Assembly (NCBI GenBank): GCA_043812795.1
Contig: JBDRLU010000029.1
Location: forward strand, 1 to 45,485
Source of the DNA: JBDRLU01 sp043812795
GTDB taxonomy: Bacteria; Chloroflexota; Dehalococcoidia; Dehalococcoidales; UBA2162
Direction of reading: 5' to 3'
DNA: 45,485 bases
Shown: positions 31,768 to 38,982 of the stretch, piece by piece
How positions within the stretch are numbered: the stretch's first letter is position 1
How the letters are laid out: each line of letters starts with the position of its first letter
Translations under genes and position numbers: made by a program
The notes under the pieces: model-generated
Databases searched by the model: none
Told to the model about the DNA's origin: nothing
What the model saw: the letters and a program-made list of their open reading frames with translations, nothing else

Positions 31768-33066
31768 ATGAGTAATTTTGAACGTTCGGAAAAGCTCTTT
31801 GAGGAAGCCCAGCACTATTTACCCGGCGGCGTCGATAGCCCGGTACGGGCTTTCAAAGCCGTCGGCGGGACTCCCTTTTTCGTTACCCGGGGCAAAGGCT
31901 CACACGTCTATGACGAGGACGGCCATGAATTCATCGACTATATCTGCTCGTGGGGGCCGCTGATTCTGGGGCACGCTCACCCCCAGGTAGTGAAAGCTTT
32001 GAAGAAGGCCGTCGAACAGGGCACCAGCTTCGGCGCCTCCACCGAATTGGAAACAACTTTAGCCCGGATGATTTGCTCCGCCATGCCTTCGATTGAAATG
32101 CTCCGCTTCGTTAATTCCGGCACGGAAGCAACGATGAGCGCCCTCCGCTTGGCACGGGCTTTCACCAACCGTGATAAAATAGTGAAATTCGCCGGCGGCT
32201 ATCACGGCCACTCCGATGGCTTACTGGCGAGAGCCGGGTCGGGATTAGCCTCGCTGGGTATCCCCAGTTCGCCCGGGGTGACCGCCTCGGTCACCCGCGA
32301 TACCCTGGTGGCCCCTTATAATGACTTTCAGGCAATGGAACAGCTTTTCGCCCAATTCAGCAAAGAAATCGCCGCCGTCATTATCGAGCCGGTCGCCGCT
32401 AACATGGGCGTGGTCCCGCCTCAGCCCGGCTTTCTCGAACACCTGCGGCGGTTGACTAAAGAGTCGGGCGCACTCCTTATCTTCGATGAAGTAATTACCG
32501 GATTCCGCCTGGCTTACGGCGGAGCACAGTCTCTTTTTCACGTAACTCCCGACATTACCTGCCTGGGCAAAATTATCGGCGGCGGCCTGCCCGTCGGTGC
32601 CTACGGCGGGCAGAGAGATATCATGACCATGCTCGCCCCGTTAGGTCCGGTCTATCAGGCCGGCACCCTCTCCGGCAACCCCGTAGCGATGACTGCCGGT
32701 ATTGAGACACTCAAAATACTAAGCCAGGCCGGCGTTTATGAGCAGTTGGAAGTAACGTCAGCCCGGCTGGAAGAAGGCATTACCCGAATAGCCAGGAAAC
32801 TTTCGCTGGCAGTACAGGTATCGAGAGTCGGTTCCATTCTTACCGTTTTCTTTACCGGACAACCGGTGACTGATTACGCCATCGCCACTCAGGCCGATAC
32901 CGCCCAATTTGCCCGGTTCTTCCATCACCTGCTTAACGCCGGCATCTCCTGGCCGCCTTCACAGTTCGAGGCCGCTTTTGTCTCGCTGGCCCATACCGAG
33001 CCGGATATTCAGGCCACTATCGAAGCTATCGGCCAGGCTCTGGGTTCAATTTCTACGTCGGGATAG
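31768..33066 (+). CDS. hemL: Glutamate-1-semialdehyde 2,1-aminomutase
   Basis: 432 residues. HemL is the PLP enzyme that turns glutamate-1-semialdehyde into 5-aminolevulinate, completing the C5 pathway with HemA. PLP lysine is K268 in LGKIIGGGLPVGAYGG; FDEVITGFR carries the PLP-ring Asp; MRFVNSGTEA-like LRFVNSGTEATMSALRLAR is also present. N-terminus ERSEKLFEEAQHYLPGGVDSPVRAF is standard for the family. It is the last gene of the run that began at the MerR-type regulator; no T-rich hairpin is obvious directly after it. Confidence 0.98.
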   Translation: MSNFERSEKLFEEAQHYLPGGVDSPVRAFKAVGGTPFFVTRGKGSHVYDEDGHEFIDYICSWGPLILGHAHPQVVKALKKAVEQGTSFGASTELETTLARMICSAMPSIEMLRFVNSGTEATMSALRLARAFTNRDKIVKFAGGYHGHSDGLLARAGSGLASLGIPSSPGVTASVTRDTLVAPYNDFQAMEQLFAQFSKEIAAVIIEPVAANMGVVPPQPGFLEHLRRLTKESGALLIFDEVITGFRLAYGGAQSLFHVTPDITCLGKIIGGGLPVGAYGGQRDIMTMLAPLGPVYQAGTLSGNPVAMTAGIETLKILSQAGVYEQLEVTSARLEEGITRIARKLSLAVQVSRVGSILTVFFTGQPVTDYAIATQADTAQFARFFHHLLNAGISWPPSQFEAAFVSLAHTEPDIQATIEAIGQALGSISTSG

Positions 33067-33098
33067 CTAAAAGTTTCAAAATTCGTGCTCAAAGGGTA

Positions 33099-33127
33099 TT
33101 GACATTTCAGGCGTGCATGGTTTATCG
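33099..33127 (+). promoter_or_regulatory. Candidate promoter of the DUF5679-type gene
   Basis: TTGACA at 33099-33104 and TTATCG at 33122-33127 with a 17-nt spacer. The -35 is perfect and the -10 is weak (TATCGT with an 18-nt spacer is an alternative). The predicted start is near 33134, giving a short leader with AGGAGG before the ATG. Confidence 0.5.
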
Positions 33128-33157
33128 TTATTCTCAAATGAAAGAGGAGGTGCAGAA

Positions 33158-33298
33158 ATGCAAGCATACTGTGTAAAGTGCCGAACCAAGAGAGAGATGA
33201 CCAATACCCGCAACATTACCATGAAGAATGGCCGGCCCGCAGTACAGGGCGTCTGCCCGGTCTGCAAGACCAAGATGTTCCGCATCGGCAAAGCCTAA
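33158..33298 (+). CDS. Small zinc-ribbon protein (DUF5679-like), 46 aa
   Basis: 46 residues with two CxxC knuckles: YCVKCRTKREM near the N-terminus and VCPVCKTKMFRIG near the C-terminus. They are joined by a basic middle (TNTRNITMKNGRPAVQG). This matches the small DUF5679 proteins often seen in Chloroflexota and relatives, which are predicted to be zinc ribbons of unknown function. The frame is open from 33113, but AGGAGG lies 7 nt before the ATG at 33158 and the family starts there. It has its own promoter after hemL, so it is probably not part of the heme run. Confidence 0.82.
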   Translation: MQAYCVKCRTKREMTNTRNITMKNGRPAVQGVCPVCKTKMFRIGKA

Positions 33299-33520
33299 CC
33301 GGTCTGTTTCTCTTTTAGCCGCAGAGGCTAGGCATCTTTAACAGACACACTGGTTAGACAGAGCACCATGACATAATGTTTTAATCAAGAGAAAACCGGT
33401 GTGGAGGTTGCTTGTTTAAAGCTGCCTCGGAGACAGCCCAAGAGGTTGGTTTGCGCTCTGCAAAAAGGTTACCTATTACTGAGCAGGGCACACGTGGTAA
33501 TATTCAACGGTGATGTCACC
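33299..33520 (+). ncRNA. Structured intergenic leader or small RNA candidate with alternative pairings
   Basis: CACACTGGTT (33346-33355) can pair with AACCGGTGTG (33394-33403), ten pairs with one G-U. The middle strand can instead pair with CACACGTGGT near 33489-33498 with one bulge, so the two folds exclude each other. Internal hairpins include GCTG..CAGC (about 33421-33437) and GGTGATGTCACC (about 33509-33520). AGAGCACC at 33360-33367 repeats the 5' strand of the following terminator. This layout resembles a riboswitch or an attenuator, or a stand-alone small RNA. I could not match it to 6S, tmRNA, SRP RNA, RNase P, T-box or a known riboswitch. Confidence 0.45.
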
Positions 33521-33553
33521 AAAAAGAGCACCCCTTTTTGAGGTGCTCTTTTT
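33521..33553 (+). terminator. Strong intrinsic terminator
   Basis: AAAAAGAGCACC (33521-33532) and GGTGCTCTTTTT (33542-33553) form a perfect 12-bp stem with a 9-nt loop CCTTTTTGA. Because the stem ends in A and T runs it could work in both directions. It separates the heme/zinc-protein region from the polysaccharide cluster. Confidence 0.88.
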
Positions 33554-33694
33554 GCTAAGGAGAGTCCTTTCAGAGCTGATTACGTGCTCGGCGTTATCGA
33601 TACCTTCAGGCAAAGGCTTGCTTAGAGCCTGAAAATAGTGGAAAATGGTTGTAGATTACATAAGTTGAATTGTATTGAAGGGAAGACAAAATAA
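33554..33694 (+). other. Upstream region of the polysaccharide cluster
   Basis: 141 bp between the terminator and the first glycosyltransferase. It contains a 7-bp hairpin TTCAGGC/GCCTGAA (33605-33611 and 33627-33633) with a 15-nt loop. The following A/T-rich stretch has no clear -35/-10 pair. A GAAGGGAAG site precedes the TTG start. Confidence 0.5.
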
Positions 33695-34411
33695 TTGTCC
33701 GATTCTCAACAGCCCAGCAAAGGTAAAGTTATCGCCGCCATTCCATGCTTCAATACCGAGCGGTTTATCGGCAATGTGGTATCACAGACAGTTAAATACG
33801 TTGACCAGGTTATCGTCATTGATGACGGCTCGACCGACAATACGGTCGAGATAGCCAGGACCGCTGGCGCCGTGGTTATCAGCCATGGCATGAACAAAGG
33901 TTATGGAGAAGCCATCAAATCCTGTCTTGAAGCCGGGCGTACTAACGCTGCTAGCATTCTGGTGACACTCGACGGTGACGGACAGCATAACCCCGACCAA
34001 ATTCCGGCGCTTTTAGTTCCAATCAGACAGGGAGACGCCGACATGGTCATCGGTTCCCGGTTCCTCAATGACGAAGTTAAGATACCAGCCTACCGCAGAT
34101 TCGGCATCCAGGTAATTACTTTTCTTTTCAACGTCGGCTCTCATGCCAAGGTCTCGGACGCGCAGAGCGGCTTCCGTGCCTATTCCCAAAAAGCACTCGG
34201 TTCTATTTGGACCACCGAGGCAGGGATGAGCATCAGTGTCGAAACAATCATCAAGGCCAGAAAAGCCGGCCTGAGAATAAAAGAAGTCCCTATTTCCTGC
34301 CAGTACCACCGTCAAAGTTCGACCAAGAATCCGATGGTTCATGGTTTATCGGTAGCTCTTGCCGTCATCAGATTACGCCTCAAAGCACATTCCGATAAGG
34401 CAACTGCCTGA
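33695..34411 (+). CDS. Family 2 glycosyltransferase (polyprenyl-phosphate sugar transferase-like)
   Basis: 238 residues, GT-A fold. VIAAIPCFNTERFIGNVV opens the fold, IDDGSTDNT binds the nucleotide, and LDGDGQHNP contains the metal-binding DxD. IGSRFL follows, and DAQSGFRAYS is typical of dolichol- or undecaprenyl-phosphate mannosyl/glucosyl transferases. There are no membrane helices, so it would act at the inner face of the membrane. Start is TTG 33695 (M-SDSQQPSKGK), about 8-10 nt after GAAGGGAAG. First gene of the polysaccharide cluster. Sugar and acceptor are unknown. Confidence 0.88.
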   Translation: MSDSQQPSKGKVIAAIPCFNTERFIGNVVSQTVKYVDQVIVIDDGSTDNTVEIARTAGAVVISHGMNKGYGEAIKSCLEAGRTNAASILVTLDGDGQHNPDQIPALLVPIRQGDADMVIGSRFLNDEVKIPAYRRFGIQVITFLFNVGSHAKVSDAQSGFRAYSQKALGSIWTTEAGMSISVETIIKARKAGLRIKEVPISCQYHRQSSTKNPMVHGLSVALAVIRLRLKAHSDKATA

Positions 34412-34416
34412 ATCAA

Positions 34417-34425
34417 TGCTATACT
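34417..34425 (+). promoter_or_regulatory. Extended -10 element, predicted leaderless start
   Basis: TGCTATACT at 34417-34425 is an extended -10 (TG, one base, TATACT). Seven nt downstream is 34432, the A of the next ATG, and no ribosome site precedes that ATG. No good -35 is seen at the expected distance, which extended -10 promoters can do without. Confidence 0.45.
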
Positions 34426-34431
34426 TGTAAT

Positions 34432-35835
34432 ATGAAAGTAGTCCTAATAAACCCGGCACAATCCAGTAAATACGCCCAACCGCCGATGGGCCTGGTCTTG
34501 ATTGCCGCTGTCCTGGAAAAAGCCGGCCATCAGGTAACCGTGGTGGATACCAACGTCCTCGGGCTTAGACCAGAAGAAGTGCTGTCTCTCGTCAAAGGTA
34601 CCGATGTCGTCGGGCTAACCGCCATGACGCCCACCATCGGGGCAGCGCTGAAAATTGCCGGCTATATCAAAAAAAACAATCCTGATTTGACTGTCATTCT
34701 CGGTGGCAGCCATGCCACTCTGCTTCCGGAGGAAACGCTAGACAGCACTTCAGCCATCGATATCATCGTGAAAGGCGAAGGGGAAAATACCATTCTCCAA
34801 TTGCTGCAGGCATTAGCACAAAAGCAGCCCATCGACAACATTCCGGGGATTTGCTACAAAAAAGACGGCAGGATGATAAGCCACTCTCCACCCACGGATA
34901 CCGACCTCGATTCTCTGCCCTTTCTCGCCTATCACCTTCTCCTCTGGCAAAGATACAGACCTCACCCTCCTCACGGGCGTGCTTATCCTTTTACCGCCAT
35001 GATAACCAGCCGGGGCTGCCCTTATCATTGCAGCTACTGCTCCAAGCCTATTTTCGGCACGAAGTTCCGGGCACAGTCGGCAGCAAGAGTGGTCAGTGAA
35101 CTGGCCTATCACGTCAAACGGTTCGGCGTGAAAGAGATTGCCTTCTACGACGATGTCTTTACTCTGGACAAGAAGCGAGCTTATACCATCGCCGATGAGA
35201 TAATGAAAGCCGGCATTAAGATTAACTGGACTTGCGAGACAAGAGTTAATCTGGTGGACAAAGACTTATTACGCCACATGAAACAGGCCGGCTGCTATGC
35301 TATCGCTTATGGCATCGAATCAGCCTCTCCAGAGATTTTAGCCTTGCTGGACAAAGGAATCTCATTAGAGCAGGTTGAAGCGGCGGTAAGAATTACTCAG
35401 GAAGCCGGTTTACAGACCATCGGCTACTTTATGTTTGGTTCCCCCGGTGAAAGTCCGGCCACGATCCGCCGGACCATTCAGTTTGCCAAGAAATTAAAAC
35501 TGGACTTCGCCCAGTTTTCCATCACCACGCCCTTCCCGGGCACCAAACTCTACGAGCTTTACTTGAAAGACAAAAAGGACGGCAATATCCCCTGGGAGAG
35601 TTTCATGTATGCCGGAACTGACGGGAAGCTGGCGCCGGTGTTCGAAAATAGCCAGCTCAGCCGCAGTGACCTCAACTACTGGGCCAAGCGAGCTTATCAA
35701 GAATTCTATCTGCGCCCGGCCTATATCTGGCAACGCATCCGGCGGATTAAATCTTTCGGGGACTTGCGAGTGAATATCAAAGGACTTTCCATGCTGCAAC
35801 AAAGCATGAAACCGCCGAAAAGAGTAGGGGCATGA
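34432..35835 (+). CDS. B12-binding-domain radical SAM protein
   Basis: 467 residues. Residues 1-145 form a cobalamin-binding-type Rossmann domain (VVLINPAQSSKYAQPPMGLVLIAAVLEKAGH, VGLTAMTPTIGAAL, VILGGSHATLLPEETL), which lacks the DxHxxG lower-ligand motif. The radical-SAM core has CPYHCSYC (C196, C200, C203) and the YGIESASPEIL strand. Such proteins methylate or rearrange unactivated carbons; some act in lipid, hopanoid and sugar modification. In this surface-polysaccharide cluster it may modify a lipid carrier or sugar, but substrate is unknown. Its last codons overlap the next glycosyltransferase start (ATGA). No ribosome site; see the extended -10 just upstream. Confidence 0.88.
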   Translation: MKVVLINPAQSSKYAQPPMGLVLIAAVLEKAGHQVTVVDTNVLGLRPEEVLSLVKGTDVVGLTAMTPTIGAALKIAGYIKKNNPDLTVILGGSHATLLPEETLDSTSAIDIIVKGEGENTILQLLQALAQKQPIDNIPGICYKKDGRMISHSPPTDTDLDSLPFLAYHLLLWQRYRPHPPHGRAYPFTAMITSRGCPYHCSYCSKPIFGTKFRAQSAARVVSELAYHVKRFGVKEIAFYDDVFTLDKKRAYTIADEIMKAGIKINWTCETRVNLVDKDLLRHMKQAGCYAIAYGIESASPEILALLDKGISLEQVEAAVRITQEAGLQTIGYFMFGSPGESPATIRRTIQFAKKLKLDFAQFSITTPFPGTKLYELYLKDKKDGNIPWESFMYAGTDGKLAPVFENSQLSRSDLNYWAKRAYQEFYLRPAYIWQRIRRIKSFGDLRVNIKGLSMLQQSMKPPKRVGA

Positions 35836-37061
35836 ATATCCTGTTTGTCCACGAAGTTGACTGGATGAAAAAGGTTGTTTTTGAAATCCACAACCTGGCC
35901 GAAACTCTATCATCGCTTGGGCACAAGGTCTACGCCATCGATTACGAAAACACCTGGCAAAGAAACGGGGTTTTTAGACTGGGCAGCCTGCGCACCAAGA
36001 ATTTCGAGGTCTCGCGGGCTGTTCCGGGAGCCTCAGTATCTCTCCGTCGCCCCGGTTTTATTAAAGTACCCGGCCTAAGCCGTCTATCGGCCGGCTTTAC
36101 CCATTACCAGGAAATACAAAAGACGATACGAGAAAAACAAATTGATGTCATCATGCTCTACTCGGTACCGACCAACGGGCTACAGACTATCTTCCTGGCA
36201 AAAAAGCACCACATCCCGGTAATCTTCCGCTCCATTGATATTCTACACCGCCTGGTCTCCTACCCGGCTTTGCGCTTGCCCACCAAACTTATGGAGAGAC
36301 GAGTTTATGCCAGTGCCGACGAAATCCTAGCCATCACTCCTAACCACAGGCACTACGTCATCAGCATGGGAGCACCGGAAGCTAAAGTCAAACTGCTACC
36401 ATTACCCATCGATACCAGCCTGTTCCATCCATCTGTGGACTACAATGATGTCCGCAAAAAATGGGGGCTGACCGGACAAGACCAGGTTATTGTCTTCATC
36501 GGCACGCTCTTCGAGTTCAGCGGCCTGGATGGTTTTCTCCGCCAGTTTCCCCGAGTCCTTGCCGATGTCCCGAAAGTAAAGCTACTCATTGTCGGAGATG
36601 GTCCCCAACGGCAAAAACTGGAGAGCATTATTACCGAATTAGATTTGGCCAACCGCGTCATCATGACCGGTTTTCAACCTTACTCGACCATGCCGCAATA
36701 CATTAACCTGGCTACCGTCTGTATCAATCCCTTCCTTAATACCAATGTCACCAGGGATATATTTCCCGGTAAGATAATCCAGTATATCGCCTGCGGCAAA
36801 GCTACCGTAGCTACCCCCTTACTCGGGATAACGGCACTCATTCCCGATAATTCAAGCGGTATAATCTATGCTAATCGTCCCGAGGATATGGCACGGGAAG
36901 TAATCAACCTACTCAAATCGACGGAATACCGGCAGAAGATAGAACAGGCCGGGTTAGACTACGTGAGACAGGTACACGACCAGCGGAAGATTGCCCGTCA
37001 ACTTGAGGCGGAACTCATGGGCCTCGTGGAGAAAAACAAAAACCGGGGCAAAGATAGCTGA
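35832..37061 (+). CDS. Family 4 glycosyltransferase
   Basis: 409 residues, GT-B fold. The N-terminal half begins MNILFVHEVDWMKKVVFEIHNLAETLSSLGHKV, the usual acceptor domain. The C-terminal half contains VIVFIGTLFEFSGLDGFLRQFP, KLLIVGDGPQRQKLE, VIMTGFQPYSTMPQYINLATVCINPF and the PGKIIQYIACGKATVATPL block of GT4 (the EX7E region is partly changed: PGKI rather than E-G-F). Overlaps the radical SAM gene by 4 bp, so the two are coupled. Donor and acceptor sugars are not predictable. Confidence 0.9.
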   Translation: MNILFVHEVDWMKKVVFEIHNLAETLSSLGHKVYAIDYENTWQRNGVFRLGSLRTKNFEVSRAVPGASVSLRRPGFIKVPGLSRLSAGFTHYQEIQKTIREKQIDVIMLYSVPTNGLQTIFLAKKHHIPVIFRSIDILHRLVSYPALRLPTKLMERRVYASADEILAITPNHRHYVISMGAPEAKVKLLPLPIDTSLFHPSVDYNDVRKKWGLTGQDQVIVFIGTLFEFSGLDGFLRQFPRVLADVPKVKLLIVGDGPQRQKLESIITELDLANRVIMTGFQPYSTMPQYINLATVCINPFLNTNVTRDIFPGKIIQYIACGKATVATPLLGITALIPDNSSGIIYANRPEDMAREVINLLKSTEYRQKIEQAGLDYVRQVHDQRKIARQLEAELMGLVEKNKNRGKDS

Positions 37062-37071
37062 GGGAAGCGAT

Positions 37072-37947
37072 ATGAAGGTACTTATATTAGGCAGCGCCGG
37101 TATGTTGGGGCACAAATTATATCAGGTGCTGGCGCCGGATTTCGATGTCATTGGCACAGTAAGAGGACCGTTCAGCAAAGTAAGCCCCTTCGGTTTTTTC
37201 GAGGAACGGCGGATTGTGCCACACGTCAACGTCTTAGACATAGCCCACGTGGAAAAGGTGATTGCCGAAAAGCGACCGGACGTGGTGATTAACGCCATCG
37301 GCATCGTCAAATCATTAGAGCAAAAAAGCGGCATTTTACTTAACATCCGGATAAACTCCCTGCTGCCTCATCAACTGTACCAGATTTGTCAGCCTCAAGG
37401 AATACGCCTCATTCATATCAGCACCGACTGTGTTTTTTCCGGCAATAAAGGCAGCTATCGGGAAGAAGACCCTTCCGATGCCGAAGATACCTACGGCAAG
37501 ACCAAATATCTGGGTGAAGTAAACGAACCGGGTGCTCTGACCATCAGGACATCTTTTATCGGGCGGGAGCTAACTGGCCAGAATGGCCTGCTCGAATGGT
37601 TTATCTCGAATAAGGGCAACCGTGTCAACGGATTCAGCAACGCCATTTTCACCGGCTTTCCAAGTTTGCACCTGTCCCGCATTATCGCTGATATCATTGC
37701 CCATCATCCCAATCTTAACGGAGTTTATCATGTATCATCTGAACCCATCAGTAAATTTAATCTGCTGCGCTTGATAAATGAGGCTATGAAGCTTAATATT
37801 GAGGTCAATGAGTACCCCGAGTTTCACTGCGACCGTAGTCTGGACTCAACCCGTTTCCGCAAGGAGACCGGTTTTGTTCCCCTTTCATGGGCGGAAATGG
37901 TCACCGAACTGGCCGGAGATGCAGTCCGGTACTTGAAGTGGAGGTAA
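37072..37947 (+). CDS. fnlB: RmlD-like reductase, probable FnlB/WbjC (UDP-L-FucNAc pathway)
   Basis: 291 residues, extended SDR fold. VLILGSAGMLGHKLYQVL is the NAD(P)-binding motif; INAIGIVKSLEQ and HISTDCVFSGNKGSYREEDPSDAEDTYGKTKYLGE contain the S..Y..K catalytic set (YGKTK). The sequence resembles dTDP-4-dehydrorhamnose reductases and the short WbjC/FnlB type. With the two following genes it would form the three-step route from UDP-GlcNAc to UDP-L-FucNAc, where FnlB reduces the 4-keto sugar at C4. ATG 37072 has GAGGG upstream; an earlier in-frame ATG at 36991 lies inside the glycosyltransferase. It ends 1 bp before the fnlA start. Confidence 0.8.
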   Translation: MKVLILGSAGMLGHKLYQVLAPDFDVIGTVRGPFSKVSPFGFFEERRIVPHVNVLDIAHVEKVIAEKRPDVVINAIGIVKSLEQKSGILLNIRINSLLPHQLYQICQPQGIRLIHISTDCVFSGNKGSYREEDPSDAEDTYGKTKYLGEVNEPGALTIRTSFIGRELTGQNGLLEWFISNKGNRVNGFSNAIFTGFPSLHLSRIIADIIAHHPNLNGVYHVSSEPISKFNLLRLINEAMKLNIEVNEYPEFHCDRSLDSTRFRKETGFVPLSWAEMVTELAGDAVRYLKWR

Positions 37948-37948
37948 G

Positions 37949-38974
37949 ATGATTTTCGAGGACAAAGCAATACTCATCACCGGTGGCACCGGCTCGCTGG
38001 GCAGAAACCTCGTCCGCAGCATTATGACGGGCAAATACGGCAAGCCCAAACAGGTCATTGTCTTTTCACGCGATGAAGATAAGCAATACGCCATGGAACT
38101 GGAGTGGAAAAACCTGAAAGTTGCCACTGACGATATCATTTATTATGACTCGAACATCGTGACTTTCCGCATTGGTGATGTCCGGGACTATGAATCGGTG
38201 GTCAGAGCCGTGAAAGAAGCTGACATAATCATACATGCGGCGGCGCTGAAACAGGTGCCCGTCGGTGAATACTTCCCCTGGGAGTGCATCAAGACGAACG
38301 TCTTCGGGACACAGAATATTATCCGTGCTCTAATTGAAAACGACCACAAGGTCGAGACTATGCTGGCTATTTCCACTGACAAGGCCTGCAAACCGGTGAA
38401 TACCTACGGCATGTGCAAAGCCATACAGGAAAGGCTGGTCGTCGAAGCCAACCTTATCCACCCCAAAACCAGGTTCATCTGCGTCAGGTACGGCAACGTG
38501 GCAGCATCAAGAGGCTCCGTCATTCCATTGTTCCAGGAACAGATAAGAAACGGCGGGCCGGTCACCATCACCAGCCAAGAAATGACCAGGTTCATCCTGT
38601 CCCTGGACACGGCGACTCACACTGTCTCGGAAGCAATCCGCACCGCCGATGCCGGCGACATTTACGTGCCCGACCTCCCCGCCGTCAATATCTACGAGCT
38701 CGCTGAAATTATGATTGGTAAAAGAGATGTTAAAATTCAGACTATCGGGGTACGGCCGGGAGAAAAGATTCATGAAATACTAATCTCTGAGGAAGAGATA
38801 CCCCGCACCGTCAAACGGGGGGCCTACTACGTGGTTCGTCCCATTTTGCCCAGGATGCGAAAGGTAAAAATCGCTCGACCGGTGTTGACCAAGGAGCTTT
38901 CTTCAGCTGACTATTGCATGTCGCGAAAAGATTTGAAAGAATTTCTTAAATCCGGAGGCTATCTCAACTTCTGA
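37949..38974 (+). CDS. fnlA: UDP-GlcNAc 4,6-dehydratase/5-epimerase, FnlA/WbjB/CapE type
   Basis: 341 residues. ILITGGTGSLGRNLVRSIM is the NAD(P) motif. HAAALKQVPVGEYFPWECIKTNVFGTQN is the inverting-dehydratase signature. AISTDKACKPVNTYGMCKA carries the catalytic Asp-Lys and a Tyr-x3-Lys, and FICVRYGNVAASRGSVIPLFQEQI is family-typical. The enzyme makes UDP-2-acetamido-2,6-dideoxy-L-arabino-hexos-4-ulose. FlmA/PseB for pseudaminic acid is an alternative on sequence alone, but the FnlB-like and WecB-like neighbours favour the L-FucNAc route. Starts immediately after fnlB. Confidence 0.88.
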   Translation: MIFEDKAILITGGTGSLGRNLVRSIMTGKYGKPKQVIVFSRDEDKQYAMELEWKNLKVATDDIIYYDSNIVTFRIGDVRDYESVVRAVKEADIIIHAAALKQVPVGEYFPWECIKTNVFGTQNIIRALIENDHKVETMLAISTDKACKPVNTYGMCKAIQERLVVEANLIHPKTRFICVRYGNVAASRGSVIPLFQEQIRNGGPVTITSQEMTRFILSLDTATHTVSEAIRTADAGDIYVPDLPAVNIYELAEIMIGKRDVKIQTIGVRPGEKIHEILISEEEIPRTVKRGAYYVVRPILPRMRKVKIARPVLTKELSSADYCMSRKDLKEFLKSGGYLNF

Positions 38975-38982
38975 GGCAAGAT

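Noticed and set aside
33299..33553. 6S RNA, tmRNA, SRP RNA, RNase P RNA or T-box in the structured gap
   Set aside because: None of the hallmark sequences I know for these is present, so I list the region only as an unassigned structured RNA candidate.
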